A stretch of 64,000 nucleotides of DNA from Ruegeria sp. THAF57 (lineage in GTDB: Bacteria > Pseudomonadota > Alphaproteobacteria > Rhodobacterales > Rhodobacteraceae): positions 124,001 through 188,000 of the forward strand of contig NZ_CAIWNQ010000001.1 of the NCBI RefSeq assembly GCF_903914075.1. The letters run 5' to 3'. A program made the translations under genes and the position numbers. This document shows, one piece after another, positions 25,539-33,713 of the stretch. Each line of letters starts with the position of its first letter. Position 1 is the stretch's first letter. The notes under the pieces are model-generated. The model saw only the letters and a list, made by a program, of their open reading frames with translations, had not been told where the DNA came from and searched no databases.

Positions 25539-25889
25539 ATGACCGAAGATATCTACTGGCTGCTGAAGCTGGACCTGAACCCCGAAAAACAATCTGATTT
25601 CGAGGCACTGATGGCCGAGATGGTGGCGGCCACCCTTCAGGAAACCGGCGCCAAAAGCTATGAATGGCACCAGAGCGGCAATGCGATCCATATCTATGAG
25701 CGTTACGCCAGCTCTGACGATGCCCTGATCCATATGCAGAATTTCGGCGCCAATTTCGCCGAGCGGTTCATGTCGCTACTGACACCCGTTCAGCTAGAAG
25801 TCTACGGACCTGCGAAAGACGACCTGCGTGCGGCCCTATCCCCGGTTGGCGCGGTTTTTCACCAACAGATCGGCGGGTTCGACCGCTAA
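25539..25889 (+). CDS. Antibiotic biosynthesis monooxygenase (ABM) fold protein
   Basis: The 116-residue protein fits the dimeric alpha-beta ABM fold used by quinol monooxygenases and heme-degrading relatives. Typical features are the opening WLLKLDLNPEKQSDFEALMAEMV helix, GAKSYEW, and IHIYERYASSDDALIHMQNFG. It has no signal peptide. Its position inside the formate dehydrogenase operon, between fdhB and fdhC, is unusual. A quinone-related task is imaginable because FdhC delivers electrons to quinone, but nothing in the sequence proves it. Confidence 0.8.
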   Translation: MTEDIYWLLKLDLNPEKQSDFEALMAEMVAATLQETGAKSYEWHQSGNAIHIYERYASSDDALIHMQNFGANFAERFMSLLTPVQLEVYGPAKDDLRAALSPVGAVFHQQIGGFDR

Positions 25890-25916
25890 GACATTAACCC
25901 ACAGGAGGGTGTACAA

Positions 25917-27113
25917 ATGCGCCTGATCTACTTCCTGCTTGTTTCGATATTCCTAACAGGGGTCGCTTGGGCGCAGGACACTTCCGAAGCTCAGGCGCCC
26001 GAGCGCGCCTCGACCGGTGGGGCAACCACGCTGGAGGACATCCTTGCCCGACAGCGCGGCGAAAAGGTCGATAACACGTATCGGTCCGAAAATACCGGCC
26101 AAGGAAATGCAGAAGGCCTTTTGGGTCAGCTTGGCACGCGAGGCGTTGCGTCCGACAGCGATGTATATCGCGCGCTGCGCTATGGATCGGCCGATGTCAC
26201 TGTATCCTCGAAGGGACCCGCCGCCAGTGTCCTTATTCAGGACGGAGGTATGTGGTGGCTGAACTTTCGCACCGGCCCGCTGCGCGAATATGGTAGCTAT
26301 ATCATTGCTGGCATGGCCGCGATCATTTTTCTGTTCTTCCTGATCCGTGGAAAAATCCGCATCGACGGAGAAAAAACGGGCCGCACCGTTCTTCGGTTCA
26401 ATGGGTTCGAACGCTTTGGCCACTGGCTGTTTGCCGGGTCGTTTCTGATCCTTGGGATTACCGGGCTACTGACGCTTTATGGCCGCGATTTTCTGATGCC
26501 TATTTTCGGCAAGGAAGGGTTTGCGACGATCGCACAGGGGTGCAAATGGCTTCACAACAACCTTGCCTGGGCCTTTATGATCGGGCTTGTGATTGTCACT
26601 ATCAACTGGATTTCGCACAACATCCCGAACCGCGTCGATCTGAAATGGCTGGCGGCAGGCGGAGGGCTTTTCACCAAGGGATCACACCCGCCCGCCAAGA
26701 AGTTTAACGCGGGCCAAAAGATTATCTTCTGGTCCTGTATCCTGTTGGGAATTTCGATCAGCCTCTCGGGTCTGTCCTTGCTCTTCCCGTTTGAGATGCC
26801 GCTATTTGCCAAGACCTTCTCGGTTGCCAATGCGACGGGCTTGCCACAACTGCTAGGTTTGGACCTGCCGACGCAGATGTCCCCGCAGGAAGAAATGCAA
26901 TATGCGCAAGTGTGGCACGTGATGGTTGCCTATATCTTCATCGCCATAATCATCGCCCACATCTACCTTGGCTCCGTCGGCATGGAAGGTGCGTTTGACG
27001 CAATGGGCACCGGAGAGGTCGAAGAACAATGGGCGCGGGAACACCATTCTCTATGGCTGGAAGAGGTGCGGGAAAAAGAGGCAGGAAAAGCAGCGGCCTC
27101 ACCTGCGGAATAG
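25917..27113 (+). CDS. fdhC: Formate dehydrogenase cytochrome b (gamma) subunit
   Basis: This membrane subunit carries b hemes and hands electrons from FdhB to the quinone pool. The 398-residue product has a signal peptide (to about residue 19), a periplasmic N-terminal stretch of about 110 residues, and five hydrophobic segments. Candidate heme histidines sit in RFGHWLFAGSF, KWLHNNLAWAF, VWHVMVAYIF and IIIAHIYLGS. AGGAGGG precedes ATG 25917. Its stop is immediately followed by the ATG of the WD40-cytochrome gene (no gap), so the two are coupled. Confidence 0.93.
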   Translation: MRLIYFLLVSIFLTGVAWAQDTSEAQAPERASTGGATTLEDILARQRGEKVDNTYRSENTGQGNAEGLLGQLGTRGVASDSDVYRALRYGSADVTVSSKGPAASVLIQDGGMWWLNFRTGPLREYGSYIIAGMAAIIFLFFLIRGKIRIDGEKTGRTVLRFNGFERFGHWLFAGSFLILGITGLLTLYGRDFLMPIFGKEGFATIAQGCKWLHNNLAWAFMIGLVIVTINWISHNIPNRVDLKWLAAGGGLFTKGSHPPAKKFNAGQKIIFWSCILLGISISLSGLSLLFPFEMPLFAKTFSVANATGLPQLLGLDLPTQMSPQEEMQYAQVWHVMVAYIFIAIIIAHIYLGSVGMEGAFDAMGTGEVEEQWAREHHSLWLEEVREKEAGKAAASPAE

Positions 27114-28376
27114 ATGCGCGCTCTGGCCTTTGCACTGGTATTGCTACCCCTGCCCGCCTGGGCCGAGTTCTTTACGCTCAAGGGTCACGGCGGCCCGATC
27201 ATGGGCATAGCCACGGCACCGGACGGGCGCATCGCAACGGCAAGTTTCGACAATTCCGTGGGTCTTTGGTCTGACCAAACCCCCGAATGGCTGGAAGGAC
27301 ACGAAGCGGCAGTAAATTCGGTCGTGTTCAACGGTACGTCCATTTACTCAGCCGGGGATGATTTCACTCTCAGACGTTGGCCCGGCGGTGAAGTTGTGGG
27401 GCGGCATCAAGGCAAGATCGTTAATATCGCGGCCTCAAAAACCCATGTTGCAACGGCAAGCTGGGACGGCACGATAGGCGTTTGGCCGGTGGACGGGTCA
27501 GCCCCCATGGTGCTTGGCCCGACTGGAAGCGGTGTGAATACAGTGGTGTTTTCACCTGACGGATCAAAGCTATATTCCGCAGGAATGGATGGCGCGCTGC
27601 GGGTGTGGGACCTGAGCACCGGTCAGGAAACCCTGCGTTTGGTGGAACATGGTTTCGGCATCAACGAACTGATTCTAAACTCTCAGGACAATTGGATCGC
27701 CTATGGAGCCGTTGACGGCGTCACCCGCATCCGGGACCTAACCACAGGGGAAGAACGGGACTTTACCCTGGATCGCCGCCCGATCCTCGCCTTGGCCCTT
27801 AGCCCAGACCGGAGCCTTTTGGCGGTGGGCGACGGCGAGGGCTATATAATGGTCATCGAAACGGTAGAATGGCGCATTGCACAGGATTTTCGCGCCACCC
27901 TGCGTGGCCCGGTCTGGGCCTTGGCCTTTTCCGCGGATGGCCGCAATATCCACGCCGGTGGCATTGATGAAGCCATGTATAGCTGGCCGGTTTCAGATCT
28001 TGGGGAGCAGGAACAGATGGCATCGTCCGAACCAAGCTTTCTGAAAAACCCCAACGAAATGGGTAATGGTGAACGCCAATTCGCGCGCAAATGCTCGATC
28101 TGCCACAGCCTGACACCCGATGGTCAACGCCGCGCCGGACCAACGCTACACGGTGTCTTCGGGCGCAAGGCGGGTACGCTGCCGGGGTATTTCTACTCGG
28201 AGACGCTGCAAGACTCTGATATCGTTTGGAATAGCGAAACGATAAATGCTCTTTTCGATGAAGGGCCTGACCACTACATTCCGGGGTCAAAGATGCCGAT
28301 GCAGCGGATCACGCAACCCAGCGACAGGACTGATCTTATCGCGTTCCTGCGTCGTGCCACGGCACCCGAAAACTGA
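27114..28376 (+). CDS. Periplasmic WD40-repeat c-type cytochrome
   Basis: The 420-residue protein has a signal peptide (MRALAFALVLLPLPAWA), then about seven WD40-like blades over residues 20-295 (for example GHGGPIMGIATAPDGRIATASFD and the following repeats). A C-terminal class I cytochrome c carries heme site CSICH (Cys327, Cys330, His331) and a late SKMPM supplying the probable methionine ligand. It starts directly after the fdhC stop. A beta-propeller scaffold with a heme domain could dock onto the formate dehydrogenase and shuttle electrons to periplasmic cytochromes; this is inference. Confidence 0.88.
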   Translation: MRALAFALVLLPLPAWAEFFTLKGHGGPIMGIATAPDGRIATASFDNSVGLWSDQTPEWLEGHEAAVNSVVFNGTSIYSAGDDFTLRRWPGGEVVGRHQGKIVNIAASKTHVATASWDGTIGVWPVDGSAPMVLGPTGSGVNTVVFSPDGSKLYSAGMDGALRVWDLSTGQETLRLVEHGFGINELILNSQDNWIAYGAVDGVTRIRDLTTGEERDFTLDRRPILALALSPDRSLLAVGDGEGYIMVIETVEWRIAQDFRATLRGPVWALAFSADGRNIHAGGIDEAMYSWPVSDLGEQEQMASSEPSFLKNPNEMGNGERQFARKCSICHSLTPDGQRRAGPTLHGVFGRKAGTLPGYFYSETLQDSDIVWNSETINALFDEGPDHYIPGSKMPMQRITQPSDRTDLIAFLRRATAPEN

Positions 28377-28389
28377 GCCGGAGGAGAAC

Positions 28390-28515
28390 ATGAAAGCCTT
28401 TCTTGCCGCCGTCGCCGCGATGGTCGTGATTACCGTGGCAGCCCCGTACGCTTTGGGCCAGCTTGGTTTCAGTGCTGCAGATGCCGGGACCGGCGCGTCC
28501 GTGCGATTGGACTAG
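28390..28515 (+). CDS. 41-residue single-helix membrane peptide
   Basis: A strong GGAGGAGAAC sits just before ATG 28390, and the stop is followed at once by the ATG of the next gene. The peptide is a hydrophobic helix (residues 3-24, alanine/valine-rich) with a short polar end, ASVRLD. It could be a small subunit of the dehydrogenase or a cleaved signal-like peptide. I know no named family for it. The tight spacing on both sides argues that it is a real gene. Confidence 0.7.
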   Translation: MKAFLAAVAAMVVITVAAPYALGQLGFSAADAGTGASVRLD

Positions 28516-29388
28516 ATGCCCGAATACCTGACCACGAAAGAACTGGCCGACCTGCTGCGCATTGGCGAGCGTAAAGCCTATGACCTTGCCTCTTCGGGCG
28601 AAGTGCCTTGCGTGCGCGCCATGGGTAAGCTGTTGTTTCCGCGGGCCGAGATTATCGCCTGGCTGAACGCCTCGCGAACCGGCCCAAAGGTCGCAGAACC
28701 GTCCCTGCCCCCGATTGTCGCAGGCAGCCACGATCCATTATTGGATTGGGCCCTGCGCGAAAGCGGTTCGGGCCTTGCAGCGTATTATGATGGCTCATTC
28801 GACGGGTTAAATCGGCTCAGGGATCGAACAGCACAGGCCGCAGCTTTGCACATTCACGAAGATGAGGGATTCAACGAAGGCGCATTGCGGGATCAATTGG
28901 GCGAGGCTCCTGTTATCTTGTATGAAATAGCGCAGCGACAGCGCGGATTGCTGCTTGCCCCAGGCGTCACCGGAATTTCGGAATTTGCCGACCTGAAGGG
29001 GCGAAAGGTAGTTCTGAGACAAGACAGCGCAGCCAGTCAAAGGTTGTTTGATGGCCAGCTCGCCGCCCTAGGGCTGACGCGCGATGATCTGGACGCCCTT
29101 CCAACCTGTGCCCGAACCGAAGAGGAACTGGCCATTGCCCTGCATGACGGCAAGGCCGAAGCGGGTTTTGGCCTTGGTGCATTGGCCGGTCTTTATGATC
29201 TTGAGTTTGTGCCAACCCACAGTGAACGGCTGGACCTTGCTATCTGGCGGCGCGCCTATTTTGATGAGCCTATGCTCAAGCTCCTAAGCTTTGTTCAATC
29301 CGACAGGTTTGCCACACGCGCTGCTGAGTTTGGCGGATATGACCTGTCAGGGTTGGGTTCGATCCATCATAACGGGGCCAGCGGTTGA
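28516..29388 (+). CDS. HTH (excisionase-type) transcription regulator with periplasmic-binding-protein-like sensor domain
   Basis: Residues 1-55 are a MerR/excisionase-like helix-turn-helix (EYLTTKELADLLRIGERKAYDLASSGEVPCVRAMGK). Residues 70-280 form a PBP-like domain of the kind related to molybdate/tungstate-binding proteins, with GSHDPLLDWAL at its start and SAASQRLFDGQL in the second lobe. One-component regulators of this build sense an oxyanion in the cytoplasm. As last gene of the fdh operon, facing the tungstate transporter across two bases, it is the natural candidate regulator of both. The ligand is inferred. Confidence 0.85.
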   Translation: MPEYLTTKELADLLRIGERKAYDLASSGEVPCVRAMGKLLFPRAEIIAWLNASRTGPKVAEPSLPPIVAGSHDPLLDWALRESGSGLAAYYDGSFDGLNRLRDRTAQAAALHIHEDEGFNEGALRDQLGEAPVILYEIAQRQRGLLLAPGVTGISEFADLKGRKVVLRQDSAASQRLFDGQLAALGLTRDDLDALPTCARTEEELAIALHDGKAEAGFGLGALAGLYDLEFVPTHSERLDLAIWRRAYFDEPMLKLLSFVQSDRFATRAAEFGGYDLSGLGSIHHNGASG

Positions 29389-29390
29389 TC

Positions 29391-30206
29391 TTACCGCGCG
29401 TTCGGGAAGAATAGCTGCTGACCGTCTAGTTTGTAGGACTCGATCGCAGCCTGCCCGTCAGGACCGATCAACCAGTCAATGAACCGCTGCCCTGCGGCAG
29501 CCCGAACGCCTGGATGCTTTTCAGGGTTAACCAGTATAACTCCGTACTGGTTGAACAAGCGCGGGTCGCCCTCGACCAGAATATCAAGGTTTCCCTTGTT
29601 CCCAAACGACTGCCACGTCGCGCGGTCCGTCAGGACATAGGCCCCCATTCCGCTTGCTACATTAAGCGTCGCGCCCATACCGGACCCCGTTTCGCGGTAC
29701 CAAGTGCCCGACGCCTCGGTCGGGTCAATTCCTGCTGATGCCCAATGGTCCAGTTCTGCCTTGTGCGTCCCGCTGTCGTCCCCACGCGAGGCGAACGGAG
29801 CCTCCGCCTGTGATACAGCCGTCAAAGCCGCGGCGATATCAGTCCCGCCTTTGACTTTTGCAGGATCCGATTTTGGCCCAACGAGGACAAAATCGTTATA
29901 CATCACGTCAAACCGCTCAACCCCCCAACCGTCGGCCACGAACTTCTGCTCGGCTGGCTTTGCATGGACCAACAAAACATCACCATCCCCGTTGATCGCA
30001 TTGCGTATCGCCTGCCCCGTACCTACGGCTACAACCCTGACGTCGATCCCGGTTTCTGCCTCAAACCCCGGCAGGATATAATCCAGCAAGCCCGAATTTT
30101 GCGTCGAGGTTGTTGATTGCACCACGATAAACGGTGCTTCGGCCACGGCTGGCGTAACTGTCAGGCCGAGCGTTACCAATGCTGCCCGAACGAATTTCCG
30201 GATCAT
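29391..30206 (-). CDS. tupA: Tungstate-binding periplasmic protein (TupA-like)
   Basis: The 271-residue protein has a signal peptide (to about residue 22) and the TupA hallmark TTSTQNSGLL just after it, where serine and threonine side chains hold the oxyanion. GTGQAIRNAINGDGDVLLVHA and SRGDDSGTHKAEL are the further typical ligand segments. It is last in the order tupB, tupC, tupA, read leftward. Molybdate cannot be ruled out, but TTSTxxSGLL is the tungstate-type signature. It probably supplies metal for the adjacent formate dehydrogenase. Confidence 0.9.
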   Translation of the reverse strand: MIRKFVRAALVTLGLTVTPAVAEAPFIVVQSTTSTQNSGLLDYILPGFEAETGIDVRVVAVGTGQAIRNAINGDGDVLLVHAKPAEQKFVADGWGVERFDVMYNDFVLVGPKSDPAKVKGGTDIAAALTAVSQAEAPFASRGDDSGTHKAELDHWASAGIDPTEASGTWYRETGSGMGATLNVASGMGAYVLTDRATWQSFGNKGNLDILVEGDPRLFNQYGVILVNPEKHPGVRAAAGQRFIDWLIGPDGQAAIESYKLDGQQLFFPNAR

Positions 30207-30225
30207 TCTGATCTCCGCTAATTGA

Positions 30226-30960
30226 TTATGTTACCAACCCACCGGCAAGATAACGGCGCGATGCATCGCTTTCCGGTGCATCCAGTAATTGTTTGGCGGC
30301 CCCATGTTCAACCACGCGCCCGCCTTGCATCATCACGATATCAGCGGCCAACCGGCGCGCTTGTCCAATATCGTGGGTGACCATGACGATCCGCACCCCC
30401 CGGTTCGAGGCCCGCTGAATCATTCTTTCGATCGTTTGTGTGGCACCGGGGTCCAGTGCGCTGGTTGGTTCATCCAGGAACAAGGTTTCAGGGTCCAACG
30501 CCAAGGCACGCAGAATGGCAAGGCGCTGTGCTTCTCCCCCAGATAACGATCTTGCAGACTGGCGCGCCTTGCCTTCAAGCCCACCCTCGTCCAGCAATTC
30601 CTCGATCCGGGTTTTGCGGATACGGCGTGGAACGCCTTGTCGCTTCAAAACAAAATCCAGATTGGCCGCAACGGATCGCCGCAACAATACGGGTTGTTGA
30701 AATACCATCGCCTGCCGTGCTTTGTGTTCCAGACCAAGTGGCGCTCCGTCCTGTTCGACTTGCCCCCGATCCGGTGCAATCAGCCCATGAAGGCACCGCA
30801 AAAGCAGGCTTTTCCCCGACCCGTTCGGGCCAAGGATCAAAGTCGGCCCCGGGCCATCCAAAGACAGGCGCGGCACTGTCAACAGAGCCTTGCCGTTGCG
30901 CGCTATCTCAAGATTGCGAACGGACAGACGCCGGACTATCTCGAGGGTCAGATCACGCAT
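30226..30960 (-). CDS. tupC: Tungstate ABC transporter ATP-binding protein
   Basis: This 244-residue ATPase energises tungstate uptake. Walker A is GPNGSGKS, the Q-loop lies in VFQQP, the signature is LSGGEAQR, and Walker B is ETLFLDEPTSALD, with the H-loop in VTHD. It overlaps the end of the permease gene by eight bases and lies 19 bases upstream of tupA. The unusually short length, without a regulatory C-terminal domain, is normal for TupC. Confidence 0.9.
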   Translation of the reverse strand: MRDLTLEIVRRLSVRNLEIARNGKALLTVPRLSLDGPGPTLILGPNGSGKSLLLRCLHGLIAPDRGQVEQDGAPLGLEHKARQAMVFQQPVLLRRSVAANLDFVLKRQGVPRRIRKTRIEELLDEGGLEGKARQSARSLSGGEAQRLAILRALALDPETLFLDEPTSALDPGATQTIERMIQRASNRGVRIVMVTHDIGQARRLAADIVMMQGGRVVEHGAAKQLLDAPESDASRRYLAGGLVT

Positions 30961-31666
30961 GGCGCAGCCCCTCTTGTTCGGCGCGCAGGCTAAGCGTGCT
31001 GACTATCGCATTCACAGCCACGGCTATTCCGATCAAGATCGCGCCCAAGGCCAGCGCCAGTGCAAGATTGCCCTTGGATGTCTCAAGCGCGATGGTCGTG
31101 GTCATCACCCGCGTCACATGGTTGATATTTCCGCCGACAATGATGACCGCGCCCACTTCGGCAATCGCGCGTCCAAACCCGGCCAGTAACGCAGTGATCA
31201 AAGCCAGCCTTGCGTCCCACAAAAGTACCGGGACCGACGCCAGACGCGACACCCCAAGCGACCGCAACTGTTCCGAGTATTCTTCGGCCAGCATTTCGAT
31301 CACCTGCCGGGTCAGCGCGGCGACGATGGGTGTGACCAAAACCACCTGAGCGATGATCATCGCCGTCGGCGTATAAAGCAACTCCAACACACCCAACGGC
31401 CCCGATCGTGACAACATCAGATAGACCAAAAGGCCAACAACAACCGGAGGGAACCCCATCAAAGCGTTCATGACTATGATCAGAACCCTTCGTCCCGGAA
31501 ACCGTGCAACGGCCAGCGCCGCCCCAACCGGCATCCCGATCAACGCTGAAATCAGCACCGCAAATACCGAAACCTTAAGGGAGAGCAACACAATCGACCA
31601 AAGCTCTGAATCGCCTTCAAGGATCAGAGACATCGCTGCGCTGAATTCTGATGCAAAACCCTGCAT
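30953..31666 (-). CDS. tupB: Tungstate ABC transporter permease
   Basis: The 237-residue inner-membrane protein has five to six helices and the coupling-helix EAA-like region RSLGVSRLASVPVLLWDARLALITALLAGFGRAIAEVGA. It is first in the tup operon, with GGGAG before ATG 31666. Upstream (31667-31762) is an AT-rich promoter region with two small palindromes: TTTGAC-G-GTCAAA (31676-31688) and CAATATTG (31727-31734). Either could be an operator. The substrate assignment rests on tupA. Confidence 0.9.
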   Translation of the reverse strand: MQGFASEFSAAMSLILEGDSELWSIVLLSLKVSVFAVLISALIGMPVGAALAVARFPGRRVLIIVMNALMGFPPVVVGLLVYLMLSRSGPLGVLELLYTPTAMIIAQVVLVTPIVAALTRQVIEMLAEEYSEQLRSLGVSRLASVPVLLWDARLALITALLAGFGRAIAEVGAVIIVGGNINHVTRVMTTTIALETSKGNLALALALGAILIGIAVAVNAIVSTLSLRAEQEGLRHA

Positions 31667-31762
31667 ATTCTCCCTTTGACGGTCAAATACTCGCTAAACG
31701 ACACCAATTTCATGATAATACTAGGTCAATATTGGCTTAAGTACACGCACATTTACGACACT

Positions 31763-31796
31763 GAAAAAAGAAACGCGGCCCCGAATGGGACCGCGT
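31763..31796 (-). terminator. Rho-independent terminator of the pyrimidine ABC operon
   Basis: On the minus strand CGCGGTCCC pairs with GGGGCCGCG around ATTC (stem 31774-31795, one G-T wobble) and is followed by TTTCTTTTTT. It lies 23 bases after the stop of the substrate-binding protein gene, at the end of the hyuC-to-ABC operon. Confidence 0.9.
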
Positions 31797-31818
31797 AATG
31801 TTACTCTAATGAAAAGGT

Positions 31819-32808
31819 TCAGTTCAGGGCTGCATCGGTAATTTGATGGGTCCAGGCACCATCAGGCTGCTTGGTGATCACCGGGTCTGAACCACCTGCC
31901 AGCAGTGTGCCAACAGTACGCTCAAAATCCGCCGGATCCAGCGCGCCATTCGAACCTGCGGTCAGCTTGGCAATCTCGCCCATCATGCGCTTTTGATGTT
32001 CTTCGGTCTGAGCGCCCGTCGCATCGTTTTCCAGAACGATGTCCGCAGCTTCATCCGGGTTTTCTTCGGCGTATTTCCAACCCTTCATCGAGGCGCGTAC
32101 GAACCGCTCCATCTTATCAACGAATGCATCGTCACTCAGATTCTCTTCCAGAACATACAGACCGTCTTCCAGCGTCGCGACGCCCTGATCTTCGTATTTG
32201 AAGGTCACCAGCTCATCGGGGCTGACGCCTGCATCAATGACCTGCCAGTATTCATTATAGGTCATAGTGCTGATGCAGTCGGCCTGACGCTGCAACAGCG
32301 GGTCAACGTTAAAGCCCTGCTTAAGAACTTCGACACCGGACTCGCTCTTGCCGCCTGTGTCGATACCAAGCTGGCTCATCCAACTCATGAACGGGAATTC
32401 ATTGCCAAAGAACCAGACGCCCAGCGTGCGGTTTTTAAGATCTTCGGGTGAGGAAATCCCTGCATCCTTCCAGCAGGTCAGCATCATGCCCGAGCTTTTG
32501 AACGGCTGGGCAATGTTCACCAGCGGCAACCCCTTTTCTCGCGCAGCAAGCGCCGCAGGCATCCATTCAACGGTTACATCCGCACCACCGCCCGCAATCA
32601 CCTGAGTGGGCGCGATGTCGGGACCACCAGGCAGGATTGTGACGTCCAACCCTTCTTCCTCGTAAAACCCTTTGTCCTTGGCCACATAGTAACCCGCGAA
32701 CTGAGCTTGCGTGACCCACTTCAATTGCAATGTCACTTCATCTGCCGCAAGTGCAGCACTGGCTGCCAAACTAAAGGCGGTAACCGCCCCGCTAAGTAGC
32801 TTTTTCAT
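31819..32808 (-). CDS. ABC transporter substrate-binding protein, NMT1/THI5-like
   Basis: The 329-residue periplasmic protein has a signal peptide (MKKLLSGAVTAFSLAASAAL, cleavage at ALA-ADE). Family marks follow: LQLKWVTQAQFAGYYVAKDKGFY and VTILPGGPDIAPTQVIAGGGADV. The NMT1/THI5 fold binds pyrimidine-type ligands in several known cases, and the gene ends an operon for pyrimidine degradation, so uracil, thymine, a dihydropyrimidine or a hydantoin is the likely cargo. I chose ATG 32808, eight bases after AGGAG; the in-frame ATG 32814 is possible. Confidence 0.88.
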   Translation of the reverse strand: MKKLLSGAVTAFSLAASAALAADEVTLQLKWVTQAQFAGYYVAKDKGFYEEEGLDVTILPGGPDIAPTQVIAGGGADVTVEWMPAALAAREKGLPLVNIAQPFKSSGMMLTCWKDAGISSPEDLKNRTLGVWFFGNEFPFMSWMSQLGIDTGGKSESGVEVLKQGFNVDPLLQRQADCISTMTYNEYWQVIDAGVSPDELVTFKYEDQGVATLEDGLYVLEENLSDDAFVDKMERFVRASMKGWKYAEENPDEAADIVLENDATGAQTEEHQKRMMGEIAKLTAGSNGALDPADFERTVGTLLAGGSDPVITKQPDGAWTHQITDAALN

Positions 32809-32867
32809 CTTCATGTCTCCTAGTTGCTGTTGATGCCCCATTTTCGGGGTCTGTTAAGGTTTTGTTG

Positions 32868-33713
32868 TTATCCACGTTGCGACGGGTGCCAGAATGTCAC
32901 CGCCTTTTCGATCATCGCCATCAGGCCATAGAACGCTGTTCCCGCCAAAGCCGCGACCACGATTTCCGCCCAGACCATATCCAGCGAAAGCTGACCAACG
33001 CTGGTCGAAATCCGAAAGCCCATCCCCAAAGTCGGCGAGCCAAAAAACTCGGCCACAATAGCACCGATCAAAGCAAGGGTCGTCGAGATTTTCAAGCCAT
33101 TGAAAATAAACGGCATTGCGGCAGGCAGGCGTAACTTGAGGAAACTCTGCCAATAGGTTGCGGCATAGGTCTCCATCAGGTCGCGTTGCATGGCAGTCGC
33201 CTCGCGCAGCCCTGCGACCGTGTTTACCAACATTGGGAAGAACACCATGACAACGACGACCGCCGCCTTGGACTGCCAATCAAACCCGAACCACATGACC
33301 AGAATGGGCGCCGTCCCCACAATCGGCAGGGCCGCCACGAAGTTCCCCACAGGCAGCAGGCCCAGACGCAGAAAGTCCCACCGATCCACCGCGATTGCTG
33401 TCAGGAAGGCCGCGCCGCACCCAATAATATACCCGCTCAAGGCCCCTTTGATGATGGTCTGCACAAAGTCAGCCCACAGGATGGGCAGACTGTCGGCAAA
33501 TCGCACGGCGATAACCGACGGGGCCGGCAGAATGACCAATGGCACCTCAAGCCCGCGGACGACCAGTTCCCAAATACCGATAATCGTCAGGCCAAAGATC
33601 AACGGTGCAAGGAACCGAACCATTCGCGTATCCGCATAAGGCCCGCTGGCGAGGCGACTGTTTAGCCACCAGCCAAACAGCCACAGCAGGATTGCACACA
33701 AAACCAGTATCAT
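32868..33713 (-). CDS. ABC transporter permease (SsuC/TauC-like), second of pair
   Basis: The 281-residue inner-membrane permease has about seven helices and the coupling segment YAATYWQSFLKLRLPAAMPFIFNGLKIS, typical of the TauC/SsuC/ThiX group that works with NMT1-type binding proteins. Its ATG overlaps the stop of the preceding permease gene as ATGA. The two permeases are related in sequence (compare RLPAxMPxxFxxLKI in both) and probably form a heterodimer. Confidence 0.9.
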   Translation of the reverse strand: MILVLCAILLWLFGWWLNSRLASGPYADTRMVRFLAPLIFGLTIIGIWELVVRGLEVPLVILPAPSVIAVRFADSLPILWADFVQTIIKGALSGYIIGCGAAFLTAIAVDRWDFLRLGLLPVGNFVAALPIVGTAPILVMWFGFDWQSKAAVVVVMVFFPMLVNTVAGLREATAMQRDLMETYAATYWQSFLKLRLPAAMPFIFNGLKISTTLALIGAIVAEFFGSPTLGMGFRISTSVGQLSLDMVWAEIVVAALAGTAFYGLMAMIEKAVTFWHPSQRG

